NCBI GenBank assembly: GCA_964548275.1
Contig: CAZJQI010000001.1
Location: 87,430 to 151,429, forward strand
Source: JAUVUV01 sp964548275
Lineage (GTDB): Bacteria; Gemmatimonadota; Glassbacteria; GWA2-58-10
DNA length: 64,000 nucleotides
Direction: 5' to 3'
Below the pieces are notes generated by a model, which was not told the origin of the DNA, did no database searches, and saw only the letters and a list, made by a program, of their open reading frames with translations. Of the stretch, positions 35,714 to 43,631 are shown piece by piece. A program made the translations under genes and the position numbers. The first letter of the stretch is position 1, and each line of letters starts with the position of its first letter.

Positions 35714-36721
35714 ATGAGTAAGATCTTGTCTCAGGAAGAAATCGATGCTCTATTGTCCGGCGAGGGAGTAAGCGAAGGAGCAGGCGCAGCAGTAACAGAG
35801 GCTGTCGGGGAAGAGCAGAAAGAAAAGCTGGTCAGCCTTTATGATTTCAAGCATCCCAACCGGGTTTCCAAGGACCAGTTACGCACGATTCAGACAATTC
35901 ATGAATCTTTCGCACGTGGCTTTGCCACTCACCTTTCCACCCGGTTGAGAAGCCTTGTCGATATAGATCTCACCTCGGTGGACCAGCTTACCTATTCCGA
36001 ATTTATCATGTCGATGGCCGATCCGAGTGCGGTTTATATTTTCAATATCAAAGAACTCGAGGGTGATGCGATCCTGGAGATCAGCCCTCAGCTCGTACTC
36101 TATATTATCGACCGCTCTTTCGGTGGGGAGGGCGGAGTTATTCAGGAAGCCCGAGAAATTACGATCATTGAACAGAACGTGATGAAAAAAATTGTGGATA
36201 ATGCCCTCGTACAACTGGTCAGGTCTTGGCAGAATGTCACCCCGCTCACGCTTGAACTTAGAGATTTTGAAACCAATCCCCAACTGATCCAGATCAGTCC
36301 TCCGGGCGAGACAGCGATCATGATTTCATTCGAGGTCAAGATTTCGGATTTCAGCAGCCTGCTCAACCTCTGTTTCCCCTATTTCGTGCTGGAAGATGTC
36401 ATGCCTAAGCTCTCGGCACAACATCAGATTGCGCATAACCAGAAAAAACGGTCTCATCACGAAGAGAACATAGTCAGGCACAAGTTAAATAAGACTGATG
36501 TCCCCGTGTCAGTTAACCTGGGCAGGACGGAATTGAGCTTGCGCGATGTGCTTGACCTCGAGGAAGGGGACATCGTGCGTCTGGACAACCGCCTGGACAA
36601 GATGCTTGAGGTCATAATCGGAGACACGGCCAAATTCCTGGGCAAGCCCGGGATTTACCGCGGGCACAAGGCAGTGCAATTAGTCTCTGAAATCAGGGAA
36701 GGAGCAATCACAAATGAGTAA
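35714..36721 (+). CDS. fliM: Flagellar motor switch protein FliM
   Basis: 335 residues. The N-terminal CheY-P binding peptide ILSQEEIDALLSGEG is intact, followed by the CheC-like middle domain (DLTSVDQLTYSEFIMSMADP, FGGEGGV) and a C-terminal SpoA domain (VPVSVNLGRTELSLRDVLDL). FliM with FliG and FliN forms the switch C ring that sets rotation direction. Its end overlaps the next gene by eight bases, so both are translated together. The intact N-peptide implies chemotaxis control by CheY. Confidence 0.95.
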   Translation: MSKILSQEEIDALLSGEGVSEGAGAAVTEAVGEEQKEKLVSLYDFKHPNRVSKDQLRTIQTIHESFARGFATHLSTRLRSLVDIDLTSVDQLTYSEFIMSMADPSAVYIFNIKELEGDAILEISPQLVLYIIDRSFGGEGGVIQEAREITIIEQNVMKKIVDNALVQLVRSWQNVTPLTLELRDFETNPQLIQISPPGETAIMISFEVKISDFSSLLNLCFPYFVLEDVMPKLSAQHQIAHNQKKRSHHEENIVRHKLNKTDVPVSVNLGRTELSLRDVLDLEEGDIVRLDNRLDKMLEVIIGDTAKFLGKPGIYRGHKAVQLVSEIREGAITNE

Positions 36722-37724
36722 CTTCACAATAAGTCCGGAAGAAGAAAAGGCGTTAGAGGAATTCGCCAAGGTTGTGGCCGAGGAAAGTGCGGTGGTCATG
36801 TCTACCCTGCTGGATAAGAAGATAGAAATTGCCCAGCAGAGCACTGGCGCTGCTGATAGCGAGGCTCTCGGTTCGGACTTCCCGGAAGAAATAGTTGTCG
36901 TGGATTGCGCATTCGCCGCAGGCTTTGAAGCTTCCAACTCCTTCCTTTTCAATAAGCCCGTTGTTGCTAAGCTCAGCGATTTGATGATGATGGGAGACGG
37001 TACGGCCGAGTTCAACGAGGACCATATTGACGCAATCCAGGAAGGGGTCAACCAGATGATGGGCGCTACGGCAACCGCCTTGTCCAGCAGGCTCAACAAA
37101 TCCGTGGACTTTCAGCCCTCATCAGCGAAACTCTCCACCCTGGCCGATTCCGGCCTGGCACTGGATGACATGACTGCCTCGGTCTTCGAACTTCAGGTGG
37201 AAGGCCAGAGTGAAGGCAAGATCGCCCTTCTTGCCCCATACTCGATAATCAAAGAGGCTGCTGCCGCGCTGGCATCCGGTCCTCCGGCAGAGGAGGAACC
37301 CGCCGGCGTGGATGCCGATCTGGATATGGAACTAACTGGCATAGAATCCTCAGAGGCTGCTCCTGAAGGGACCCCAGCCGCAGAGGAGCCGGCTGAGGAG
37401 GAAGGCGGCGAGGTAGGTGCTGGCATTCCCGCTATAACCGGGATCAGCGACAAGGAAGGAGAAAGACTCGAATTTCTACTGGACATAAAGCTCGATGTCT
37501 CAATCGAACTCGGACGGACGAGAATGCTGTTGCGCGATATACTGGAACTCGGCCCGGGAGCGGTGATCGAGCTGGATAAAATGGCCGGAGAAACAGTCGA
37601 CCTGCTGATCAATAACAAGAAACTCGCAGAGGGTGAGGTAGTGGTGGTCGATGAAAATTTCGGGGTGCGGATTACCCACCTGATCAGCATGCAAGAGAGA
37701 ATCAAGATGCTGCAGGCCGGCTGA
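36714..37724 (+). CDS. fliY: FliY-type motor switch protein (FliN with CheC-like domain)
   Basis: 336 residues, about twice a plain FliN. Residues 10-190 form a CheC-like domain, then comes a Pro/Glu-rich linker (about 190-240) and a C-terminal SpoA/FliN domain (LDVSIELGRTRMLLRDILEL ... VVVDENFGVRITHLI). The CheC-type phosphatase motif D-x3-E-x2-N is present as Asp106, Glu110 and Asn113 (DAIQEGVN), with Pro135 placed 22 positions after Asn113. It may therefore both build the C ring and dephosphorylate CheY-P, as FliY does in Bacillus. No N-terminal CheY-binding peptide is seen. It follows fliM with an eight-base overlap. Confidence 0.9.
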   Translation: MSNFTISPEEEKALEEFAKVVAEESAVVMSTLLDKKIEIAQQSTGAADSEALGSDFPEEIVVVDCAFAAGFEASNSFLFNKPVVAKLSDLMMMGDGTAEFNEDHIDAIQEGVNQMMGATATALSSRLNKSVDFQPSSAKLSTLADSGLALDDMTASVFELQVEGQSEGKIALLAPYSIIKEAAAALASGPPAEEEPAGVDADLDMELTGIESSEAAPEGTPAAEEPAEEEGGEVGAGIPAITGISDKEGERLEFLLDIKLDVSIELGRTRMLLRDILELGPGAVIELDKMAGETVDLLINNKKLAEGEVVVVDENFGVRITHLISMQERIKMLQAG

Positions 37725-37844
37725 GCTTTGCTGAAAATCATCCGCTGTCCCGGTTTTCAGAATAGAGGCAGGCGGCATCGCATCCTTTATCTTTCCACCC
37801 GGGATGCAAACTGTTTGAGAAAGGCAAGTTGCGAGGAATCCGTA

Positions 37845-38537
37845 TTGGATAAACTTTACCGGCTTCGTTTCCTTCTCCGCCGAACAATGCATTTCTTTTT
37901 AAATATCTGTGCCAGAACGAAAAGTCTCTGCCCGGGAAAAGTCTTCCCGGCTGCTTTTTTTCTGGCGGCGCTATGGGTTTTCCTCCCGGTCGCTGGTGTT
38001 TCCTATCCCTCGGTGAACGCCGATTCCTCCATTACAGAAGAAGCCACTTCCAAATCGATCCCGGACAGCCTGGTTTCCCGGGAAACTGACAGGCTATTTA
38101 AATCCAGAGACAGTGTTTTGAGCGGACTGGTCGGTGAAGCTTCAACTCAGCCGTTGCAGTTGTCGGATCGCAAACCGGAAAAAATCTGGAGCCTTCATAA
38201 CATTTCATACGTTTTAATTGTGATCGGCCTGCTTATCCTTTTTCTGCACTTTCTCCGCAAGATTGTCAACCGGCCCATGGGTGCTGCGTCAATCGGTGAG
38301 CACTTTCAGGTATTGCAGCAATTTCACATGGGCCCCAAAAAAACCATTTCCCTGGTGAGAGTTTATAACCGGCTACTGCTTCTGGGAGTAACCGAGACAA
38401 CGATTACTACCCTTCTGGAGATAACCGAGCAAGAGGAAATTGATCAGATCCTCACCCGGCTTAACGACTCCCGGAAAGACCAGCAGACGAACTTCCGTGA
38501 AATATACCAAAGCCTGCTCTCCCGATTCAAAAAGTGA
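37845..38537 (+). CDS. fliO: FliO-like flagellar biosynthesis protein
   Basis: The frame runs from TTG 37728, but I prefer TTG 37845 (230 residues) because GAGG (37833-37836) precedes it. ATG 37887 is another possibility. Residues 35-60 are a hydrophobic export or anchor segment. A second helix (ISYVLIVIGLLILFLHFLRK) is followed by the FliO cytoplasmic domain: IGEHFQVLQQFHMGPKKTISLVR, then YNRLLLLGVTETTITTLLEI. FliO helps insert FliP in the export gate. In the usual order fliP, fliQ and fliR follow, but here the run ends and a creatininase gene starts 176 bp later, so the rest of the export genes lie elsewhere. Confidence 0.78.
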   Translation: MDKLYRLRFLLRRTMHFFLNICARTKSLCPGKVFPAAFFLAALWVFLPVAGVSYPSVNADSSITEEATSKSIPDSLVSRETDRLFKSRDSVLSGLVGEASTQPLQLSDRKPEKIWSLHNISYVLIVIGLLILFLHFLRKIVNRPMGAASIGEHFQVLQQFHMGPKKTISLVRVYNRLLLLGVTETTITTLLEITEQEEIDQILTRLNDSRKDQQTNFREIYQSLLSRFKK

Positions 38538-38713
38538 TTTTTCCCATCCCTGAGTGTATCCTCTGCCAGCCGACAGAATTACAGCAAGCTATACTGTTTT
38601 AGGTGGTGGAAAAGGTGAAGGGGCGGTATATTGATATTTAACGCAGGGGTCTTGAAAAAAAGCCCTTGGGGGATTCCTTTTCGATACTTTTCAACGCTCA
38701 AGGAGAACTATTG

Positions 38714-39448
38714 ATGGTTGACACCGACGCAACCTCTTTCGAATTAGCCAAAAGCCGGCCCGAGATCGCGTTTCTTCCCGTGGGAGCCTGCGAGCAACAT
38801 TTCGGGATTCTGCCGCTGAACACGGATATCAGGCAGAGCGGGAGGCTTGCCAGGGACATCGCCTCTGCTTTTAACAGCTATCTTCTGCCTCCACTTCCCT
38901 TTGGCACTTCACTTGAAAACACTGGCGCGCCCGGCACGGTCACCCTGATGCCGTCCACCCTGGCCGCTGTGGTCAAGGATGTGGTGGAAAGTCTCTACCG
39001 GCAGGATTTCGAGTTCGTGGTGATCGTGAATTCTCACGGAGGGAATTTTGTTTTGCGGCCGGCTGTTCGAGAGATCAATTACCGCAATGCAGGGCGCAAG
39101 ACCATATTTATCGATCCGTGGGAAATCGTTCCCGCCGCAAGGGTGACCAAGATTTTCGAGGGGGAAAACGAGTTGCACTGTGGAGAGATCGAAACCTCGG
39201 TGATGCTTTATCTCGAACCGGACATAGTGCGTAGCGAACATATCCTCGACGGCGAACCGGATGCCATGAGAGTGGAACTCGACATGTTCTCCATTCCTGT
39301 TCTGACCGGGGGAAAACCCTGGGGCCGGGCCAGTAAAGCATCTGCTGCAAAGGGCAGAACCTTTTATGAACTAATGATCCGCCACTCGGTCGAGTTTATT
39401 AAAAAGATCATCCAACGGCACAAAAAGCATCCCTCCTATCACGGCTGA
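38714..39448 (+). CDS. Creatininase family amidohydrolase
   Basis: 244 residues from ATG 38714, which follows AAGGAG; the TTG at 38666 gives an unsupported 16-residue extension. Family metal-binding and fold motifs are visible: GACEQHFGILPLNTDI, NSHGGNFVLRPAVREINYR and ELHCGEIETSVML. Members hydrolyse cyclic amides or act on N-formyl/formamide-type intermediates in cofactor and flavin or pterin pathways. The particular substrate cannot be read from sequence. It points toward the M28-like peptidase gene, with stops only 13 bases apart, and is the first gene after the flagellar run. Confidence 0.85.
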   Translation: MVDTDATSFELAKSRPEIAFLPVGACEQHFGILPLNTDIRQSGRLARDIASAFNSYLLPPLPFGTSLENTGAPGTVTLMPSTLAAVVKDVVESLYRQDFEFVVIVNSHGGNFVLRPAVREINYRNAGRKTIFIDPWEIVPAARVTKIFEGENELHCGEIETSVMLYLEPDIVRSEHILDGEPDAMRVELDMFSIPVLTGGKPWGRASKASAAKGRTFYELMIRHSVEFIKKIIQRHKKHPSYHG

Positions 39449-39461
39449 ACTCAAGCCCGTA

Positions 39462-41348
39462 TCAGCGCTTTTTCAGGGAAAAATAGTCGTATTCCTCCAG
39501 GGTCCGGAAAAGTGTCATCAGCTTCTCCAACTTCGGGGTCTTGCCCTGTTCCTGGCCCACCAGCCACTGGATCTGGAAGATACTGCGTTTGCCGTCCGAC
39601 CAGAAAATCGGCGCGTTGTCATCGTAAGACCATGAACTGAAAGAGGCCAGATCCCTCTCTTTTTTCACTTTTTTCGGCACACGGCCCAATGAATACGAAC
39701 CCCAGACCTTTCGCACCGGCACGATACTGTCGGCTTCGCGTTCAAGATCACTTTTAGGCTCGAGTTTGAATCCAGGTCCCTCGGGCCGCGCCGATTCAGC
39801 AATGGCTTCAAGCCTCTCTTTGGCCTTTCTTATTTTCTCGGTCAACTTTTTGCTTTTCTCATCCTTTAGCACCAGATCGGTCAATGTTTCGAGCCGTCCG
39901 TGAAGTACAGGCTTGAGGTGCTGAAGGCGTTCGTCGAAAGAAACGCTGTCTCTGTGATCGGCAATCAGGCCAGCAAGTTCGGAGAGTGTGTTGCGGAAAA
40001 CCACATCCACCAGTTCTTCGGCAGATTTCGCTCCGCCGTTGGCAACCGTATAAGCGCCAGTTGCCAGAAGAGCACTGATTTCACCCATCACGGTTGTGTC
40101 CAGATTTTCCGGGCGGTCGCTGCTGGTGTGGTAGTGGCGGTCCCTCATGAAAATGATCGAGGGGCACGGGATACCGATCATCGGGTCGGCAAGAAAATTA
40201 TCGTTGATTATGAATTTCTGCTTTTCCCAGTGCCAGCGTGGATGATTTTTATATAATTCGCCTACAAGGTCCAAAGTGAGGTCATCGATAAAATGAGGAT
40301 TACTGTGCGGCTCGAGGAACACCTGAAGCCAACTGTTACAAATTTCCTGTTTGGCCCCGACCATATCCGGATTGAGGGCGCAGATCACCCTCTCGGTGAT
40401 CTCGGGATTGGCGGTGAGGTGAGCCAGAAAACCGATCACCTCCCAGGAGCAGATAACCCTGATCGTGCGCTTGGGAGCTTCGAGCTTACCGCGGGAGACC
40501 ATGTCGATTATCGAGCGGACAACCTCAAGCGAGGCGCCAACCCCGGATGCATTATCGTGCGCCCCGACCTCGTGAAGGTGCTGAATCAGCCAGATTTCCT
40601 TCCCCGGCTCGACAGTTCCGGGAATGACACCGGTTGTCACGGGCAGGTAACTGTCATAAAGCTTGGTCTTGACCCTGGCGAAAGCCTCGACTTCACCCTG
40701 CTCTGCCAGCAGGCCGCGCAGCCAGTCGCCATTGGCCGGAGTTATCGAAAACGCCAGAATGTTTTCCCTGTTCTGGGGAAAGAGGAAGGCGTTGTGCCAG
40801 CGCACGAGGTACATGTTTTCCTCGCGTACACGGACATCCGGCCAGTAGGGTAACTCATCGCTGATAATACCCAGGGCGCCTTTTTCGATAATCTTTTCTC
40901 TGAGCTTATAATCCAGCGGAACCTTGTCCTGAAAAAGTAGCTTGCCTTTGATAGCGTCCTCAGTGTCCGCCCGGACTATTTTCGTGTTGACCCCCTCCGG
41001 CGGTGTGCTTCCGCACCAGAGCATCAGATTGCAGGGATCAGCCTGCCGGTCGGCAATTCGACGGGTCTCGTCTTTCGGGCCCTTCACATCAAGAACTCCG
41101 GAAATCGCATCCCACCCCTGGGGGCCCTCCCAGTCGGCGAAAAAATTGGTTCCGGTGGTTTTGTATTTCAAAATCTCAACATTGCTTAAGCCAATCTCCT
41201 CCATAATTCCCTTGGTGGTTTCCGCTGCACGGTGATATCCTGGGAAAGTGGACAGCCTGTCGTGTGCCCAGAACCTATAGATATATTCCAAAGCCCGTCC
41301 GCCTGAAGTTTCGCCCCGCATCTTTTTCAGAATCTCTTTATGGAACAT
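39462..41348 (-). CDS. M28-like zinc aminopeptidase
   Basis: 628 residues from ATG 41348, which follows AAGGGTG; ATG 41363 is also in frame. The N-terminal 230 residues contain a protease-associated-like insert (LLFQDKVPLDYKLREKIIEK, GALGIISDE). The catalytic domain shows M28 zinc motifs: HLHEVGAHDNASGVGASLEV with the paired DN of the first motif, LNPDMVG for the third ligand, and RHYHTSSDRPENLD for the last histidine. No signal peptide is visible, so it is probably cytoplasmic. The C-terminal 180 residues are helical and unassigned. Substrate unknown. It is convergent with the creatininase gene. Confidence 0.8.
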   Translation of the reverse strand: MFHKEILKKMRGETSGGRALEYIYRFWAHDRLSTFPGYHRAAETTKGIMEEIGLSNVEILKYKTTGTNFFADWEGPQGWDAISGVLDVKGPKDETRRIADRQADPCNLMLWCGSTPPEGVNTKIVRADTEDAIKGKLLFQDKVPLDYKLREKIIEKGALGIISDELPYWPDVRVREENMYLVRWHNAFLFPQNRENILAFSITPANGDWLRGLLAEQGEVEAFARVKTKLYDSYLPVTTGVIPGTVEPGKEIWLIQHLHEVGAHDNASGVGASLEVVRSIIDMVSRGKLEAPKRTIRVICSWEVIGFLAHLTANPEITERVICALNPDMVGAKQEICNSWLQVFLEPHSNPHFIDDLTLDLVGELYKNHPRWHWEKQKFIINDNFLADPMIGIPCPSIIFMRDRHYHTSSDRPENLDTTVMGEISALLATGAYTVANGGAKSAEELVDVVFRNTLSELAGLIADHRDSVSFDERLQHLKPVLHGRLETLTDLVLKDEKSKKLTEKIRKAKERLEAIAESARPEGPGFKLEPKSDLEREADSIVPVRKVWGSYSLGRVPKKVKKERDLASFSSWSYDDNAPIFWSDGKRSIFQIQWLVGQEQGKTPKLEKLMTLFRTLEEYDYFSLKKR

Positions 41349-41495
41349 TTCGGCACCCTTCATAAAAAAAGTTCGATTTGTATAAGAGGCAATTTGAACT
41401 GATAAGCAGAATCAAATTAAAAAGTAACGAAAATTTGAATCAAAAAACAGGATCTGAAAAATTCCGTTTGCCTTTGTATAAAGGGGAAAGGGGAA

Positions 41496-41960
41496 TCAGA
41501 AACGGTCCAGGAGCGTATCGGCTTTGCGCAACCGTTTTGAAAGCTCGCGGGCCAGGTAGCGTAGGAGTTTCACGCTCAGGTGCGGGAAATCGTTCAACAG
41601 CCGGAGACCATCGAAAGCGAAAAGCTCGACCGCAGTGGCTGACACAGCCGTGGCCGAACGGGGCTGGTTGTCGAGCACAGCCATTTCGCCGAAAACCTCG
41701 CCCGGCCCGAGTTGCGCCAGAATCCTGCCGCTGGCTTCCTTGCGAATGTCTATCTTGCCTTTCAGTATGGCGTAAAACTGTGTCCCGATGTCTCCCTCAA
41801 AAAAAATCTCTGCCCCTTTATCATATTTAACCCGCTCGGAACAGAACAGAAGCAGGGAGATTTCTTCAGGGGAAAACGAGGAAAAAAAGCTGTACTTCAC
41901 AAGGCTGTTAACCAATTTCTTCTTTTTTAGCCCGTCAGATTTGGGAACATTGGTTATCAT
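41496..41960 (-). CDS. Single-domain cyclic-nucleotide-binding protein
   Basis: 154 residues forming one cNMP-binding beta-barrel (residues 25-130): VKYDKGAEIFFEGDIGTQFY, YAILKGKIDIRKE and the phosphate-binding cassette FGEMAVLDNQPRSATA, which contains the Glu and Arg that contact the cyclic phosphate. There is no helix-turn-helix, so it is not a Crp-type transcription factor; it ends with a short helix (LLRYLARELSKRLRKAD). Such proteins act as stand-alone readers or regulatory subunits. The CHASE2 cyclase at 6739-8598 could supply its ligand, but the two are 33 kb apart and the link is inference only. Confidence 0.88.
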   Translation of the reverse strand: MITNVPKSDGLKKKKLVNSLVKYSFFSSFSPEEISLLLFCSERVKYDKGAEIFFEGDIGTQFYAILKGKIDIRKEASGRILAQLGPGEVFGEMAVLDNQPRSATAVSATAVELFAFDGLRLLNDFPHLSVKLLRYLARELSKRLRKADTLLDRF

Positions 41961-42104
41961 TTATCTCCTCTTTCAAGCTCTGACTCACTTTTCGGACCGC
42001 TGGAGGGGTTTAAGATCAGCCAGACTTTATAAAATTATCATTTACTTGCAAGCTTTGTCAACCATTAATTGAAACCAAGTTTAGCGGAAAACCGTTTAAA
42101 ATTC

Positions 42105-42133
42105 TTGACAGAGCCAGGACGTAGCCTTAAAAT
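42105..42133 (+). promoter_or_regulatory. Sigma-70-type promoter of the cytochrome c operon
   Basis: TTGACA (42105-42110, perfect -35), a 17-base spacer and TAAAAT (42128-42133) lie about 60 bases before the cytochrome gene. Start of transcription would be near 42140. Confidence 0.68.
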
Positions 42134-42193
42134 ATTTCATAAGTTACATCCCTTGTTTCCTCCATTCTAAAAGTCTCGCTTAGGATAATTCAT

Positions 42194-43078
42194 TTGAAGC
42201 TAATGGCCGGTAAAAGGATATTTTATGCCATCGGGGTCTTCTGGATATTCACGCCTGCGGCCGCGGATTCGAAGATTGGAGTTGAGGATTGCTCCACCTG
42301 CCACAGGACGATAACCCGCGAATGGCGCTCTTCGCTCCATGCACAGGCCTATATCTCCCCGGTTTTTTTGAAAAGAAAAGAAGAACTAAGTGATTCAGGG
42401 CAAAGCTCCTGTTCCTGCCATGCGCCGGATAACATTGCACCGGAATTTCTCGGCGCTGTTCCAGGAGAACGTGAAGACTCCCTTCACCTTGGAGTGGATT
42501 GCCTGGCCTGTCACATGGATAAAGATATGGTAGCCTGGTCCAGCGGGCAGCAACGCTATGTCCCGCACTTTACCAGGATGAATAGAATGTACTCCCAGGG
42601 GCGTTTCTGCACTGGATGCCATCGCTGGGGAAAGGGAACCGGGTTCGATTGCCAGGAATGCCATATGCCCGAGCTAAGAGGGGCCAATAGTGACGGCCCG
42701 CATATCGGAAAAGTGACCGGGGCGACCCACCGCTCGCATAGCTGGCCGGGCTCGCGCAATCCGGAAATACTTGCCCAGGGAGCAGTTCTCACTTCAATCC
42801 GGAACGGAAAACAACTGAGCGTGAGTGTTACCAATGTTGTGGGGGCACATTCATTCCCTGTGGGGGACCACCACCGGGCAGAAATTGTGGTTCTGTCCGA
42901 ATCATCATTGGACCCCGTTTGGGGGCAATCTGTCAAGCTTGCCCCCGACTCTACGGCAGAATACTCGGTAAAGCTGCGTGACGCCAGAGCCCGTGCAATT
43001 GTCGAGTTACGGTTTTATCCGGCTCCTGCTGTCTGGCCGGACAGCTTTTACGTTCTGTATAAAGAAATGATCGACTGA
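42194..43078 (+). CDS. Multiheme cytochrome c, cytochrome c554-like
   Basis: 294 residues from TTG 42194 (AGGA at 42182-42185 gives good spacing; ATG 42203 is an alternative), with a signal peptide (about 4-24). Four CxxCH heme sites are visible: Cys33-His37 (CSTCH), Cys103-His107 (CLACH), Cys139-His143 (CTGCH) and Cys153-His157 (CQECH). A fifth site reads CSCH (Cys73, Cys75, His76), one residue short. The order and spacing resemble c554-type multiheme proteins. The C-terminal 120 residues are a beta-rich domain. It should carry electrons in the periplasm and heads an operon with a gluconate-dehydrogenase-type subunit and a GMC oxidoreductase, for which it is the likely electron acceptor. Confidence 0.85.
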   Translation: MKLMAGKRIFYAIGVFWIFTPAAADSKIGVEDCSTCHRTITREWRSSLHAQAYISPVFLKRKEELSDSGQSSCSCHAPDNIAPEFLGAVPGEREDSLHLGVDCLACHMDKDMVAWSSGQQRYVPHFTRMNRMYSQGRFCTGCHRWGKGTGFDCQECHMPELRGANSDGPHIGKVTGATHRSHSWPGSRNPEILAQGAVLTSIRNGKQLSVSVTNVVGAHSFPVGDHHRAEIVVLSESSLDPVWGQSVKLAPDSTAEYSVKLRDARARAIVELRFYPAPAVWPDSFYVLYKEMID

Positions 43079-43140
43079 ACAGGCCATATTGAGCCAGAAC
43101 CGACCAGAGTTACATACCTATAAGTAACCTTGGAGGATAC

Positions 43141-43629
43141 ATGAGGCGCAGGGTTTTTATCAGTGCCTGCGGGGTTGCCCTGATCGGGAGCTTGCCGGGA
43201 AACTCGGCGAACACCGACATGGACGACCTGCAAATTCTGCTCGCCCTTGCCGAGGCGGTTGTTCCTGATAAAGACCCCGCTACCTGGCAGAGCAGCGCCG
43301 CAGCCGATGAGCTGGCCAGCCGCTGGCGGTCCCTTGAGGATTCGCGCCGCAATGATCTTAAAACCGCTCTGCGGATGCTGGAGAGCGAGGCCACCAAGTT
43401 CGAAGAGGGTAAAAAATTTGTTTCTCTTGATAAGAAGCAAAGAACCGCCCTGGTGCGTGGATTGCTCGGTCGGTCCGAGGATTTCGCCTCTAATTTTTGG
43501 CAATTGCGGCCGTTGATAGTACGTTCCTTTTACAGCAGTAAGCTCGGGTTTGAGAGGACTGGCTACCGGAGTACCACCCAGTTTATCGGTTATCCGGAGC
43601 ACGTAGAATTAGCCGAAATTTGGGAGTAA
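43141..43629 (+). CDS. Gluconate 2-dehydrogenase subunit 3-like protein
   Basis: 162 residues. The N-terminus RRRVFISACGVALIGSLPG has the twin-arginine pattern, so the folded dehydrogenase pair is probably exported by Tat through this subunit. The rest is helical with the subunit 3 pattern: LQILLALAEAVVPDKDPATW, then a C-terminal RSFYSSKLGFERTGYRST and YPEHVELAEIW. Small subunits of this family are needed for export and stability of the flavoprotein partner. The flavoprotein gene starts 2 bases after its stop. Confidence 0.85.
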   Translation: MRRRVFISACGVALIGSLPGNSANTDMDDLQILLALAEAVVPDKDPATWQSSAAADELASRWRSLEDSRRNDLKTALRMLESEATKFEEGKKFVSLDKKQRTALVRGLLGRSEDFASNFWQLRPLIVRSFYSSKLGFERTGYRSTTQFIGYPEHVELAEIWE

Positions 43630-43631
43630 AA

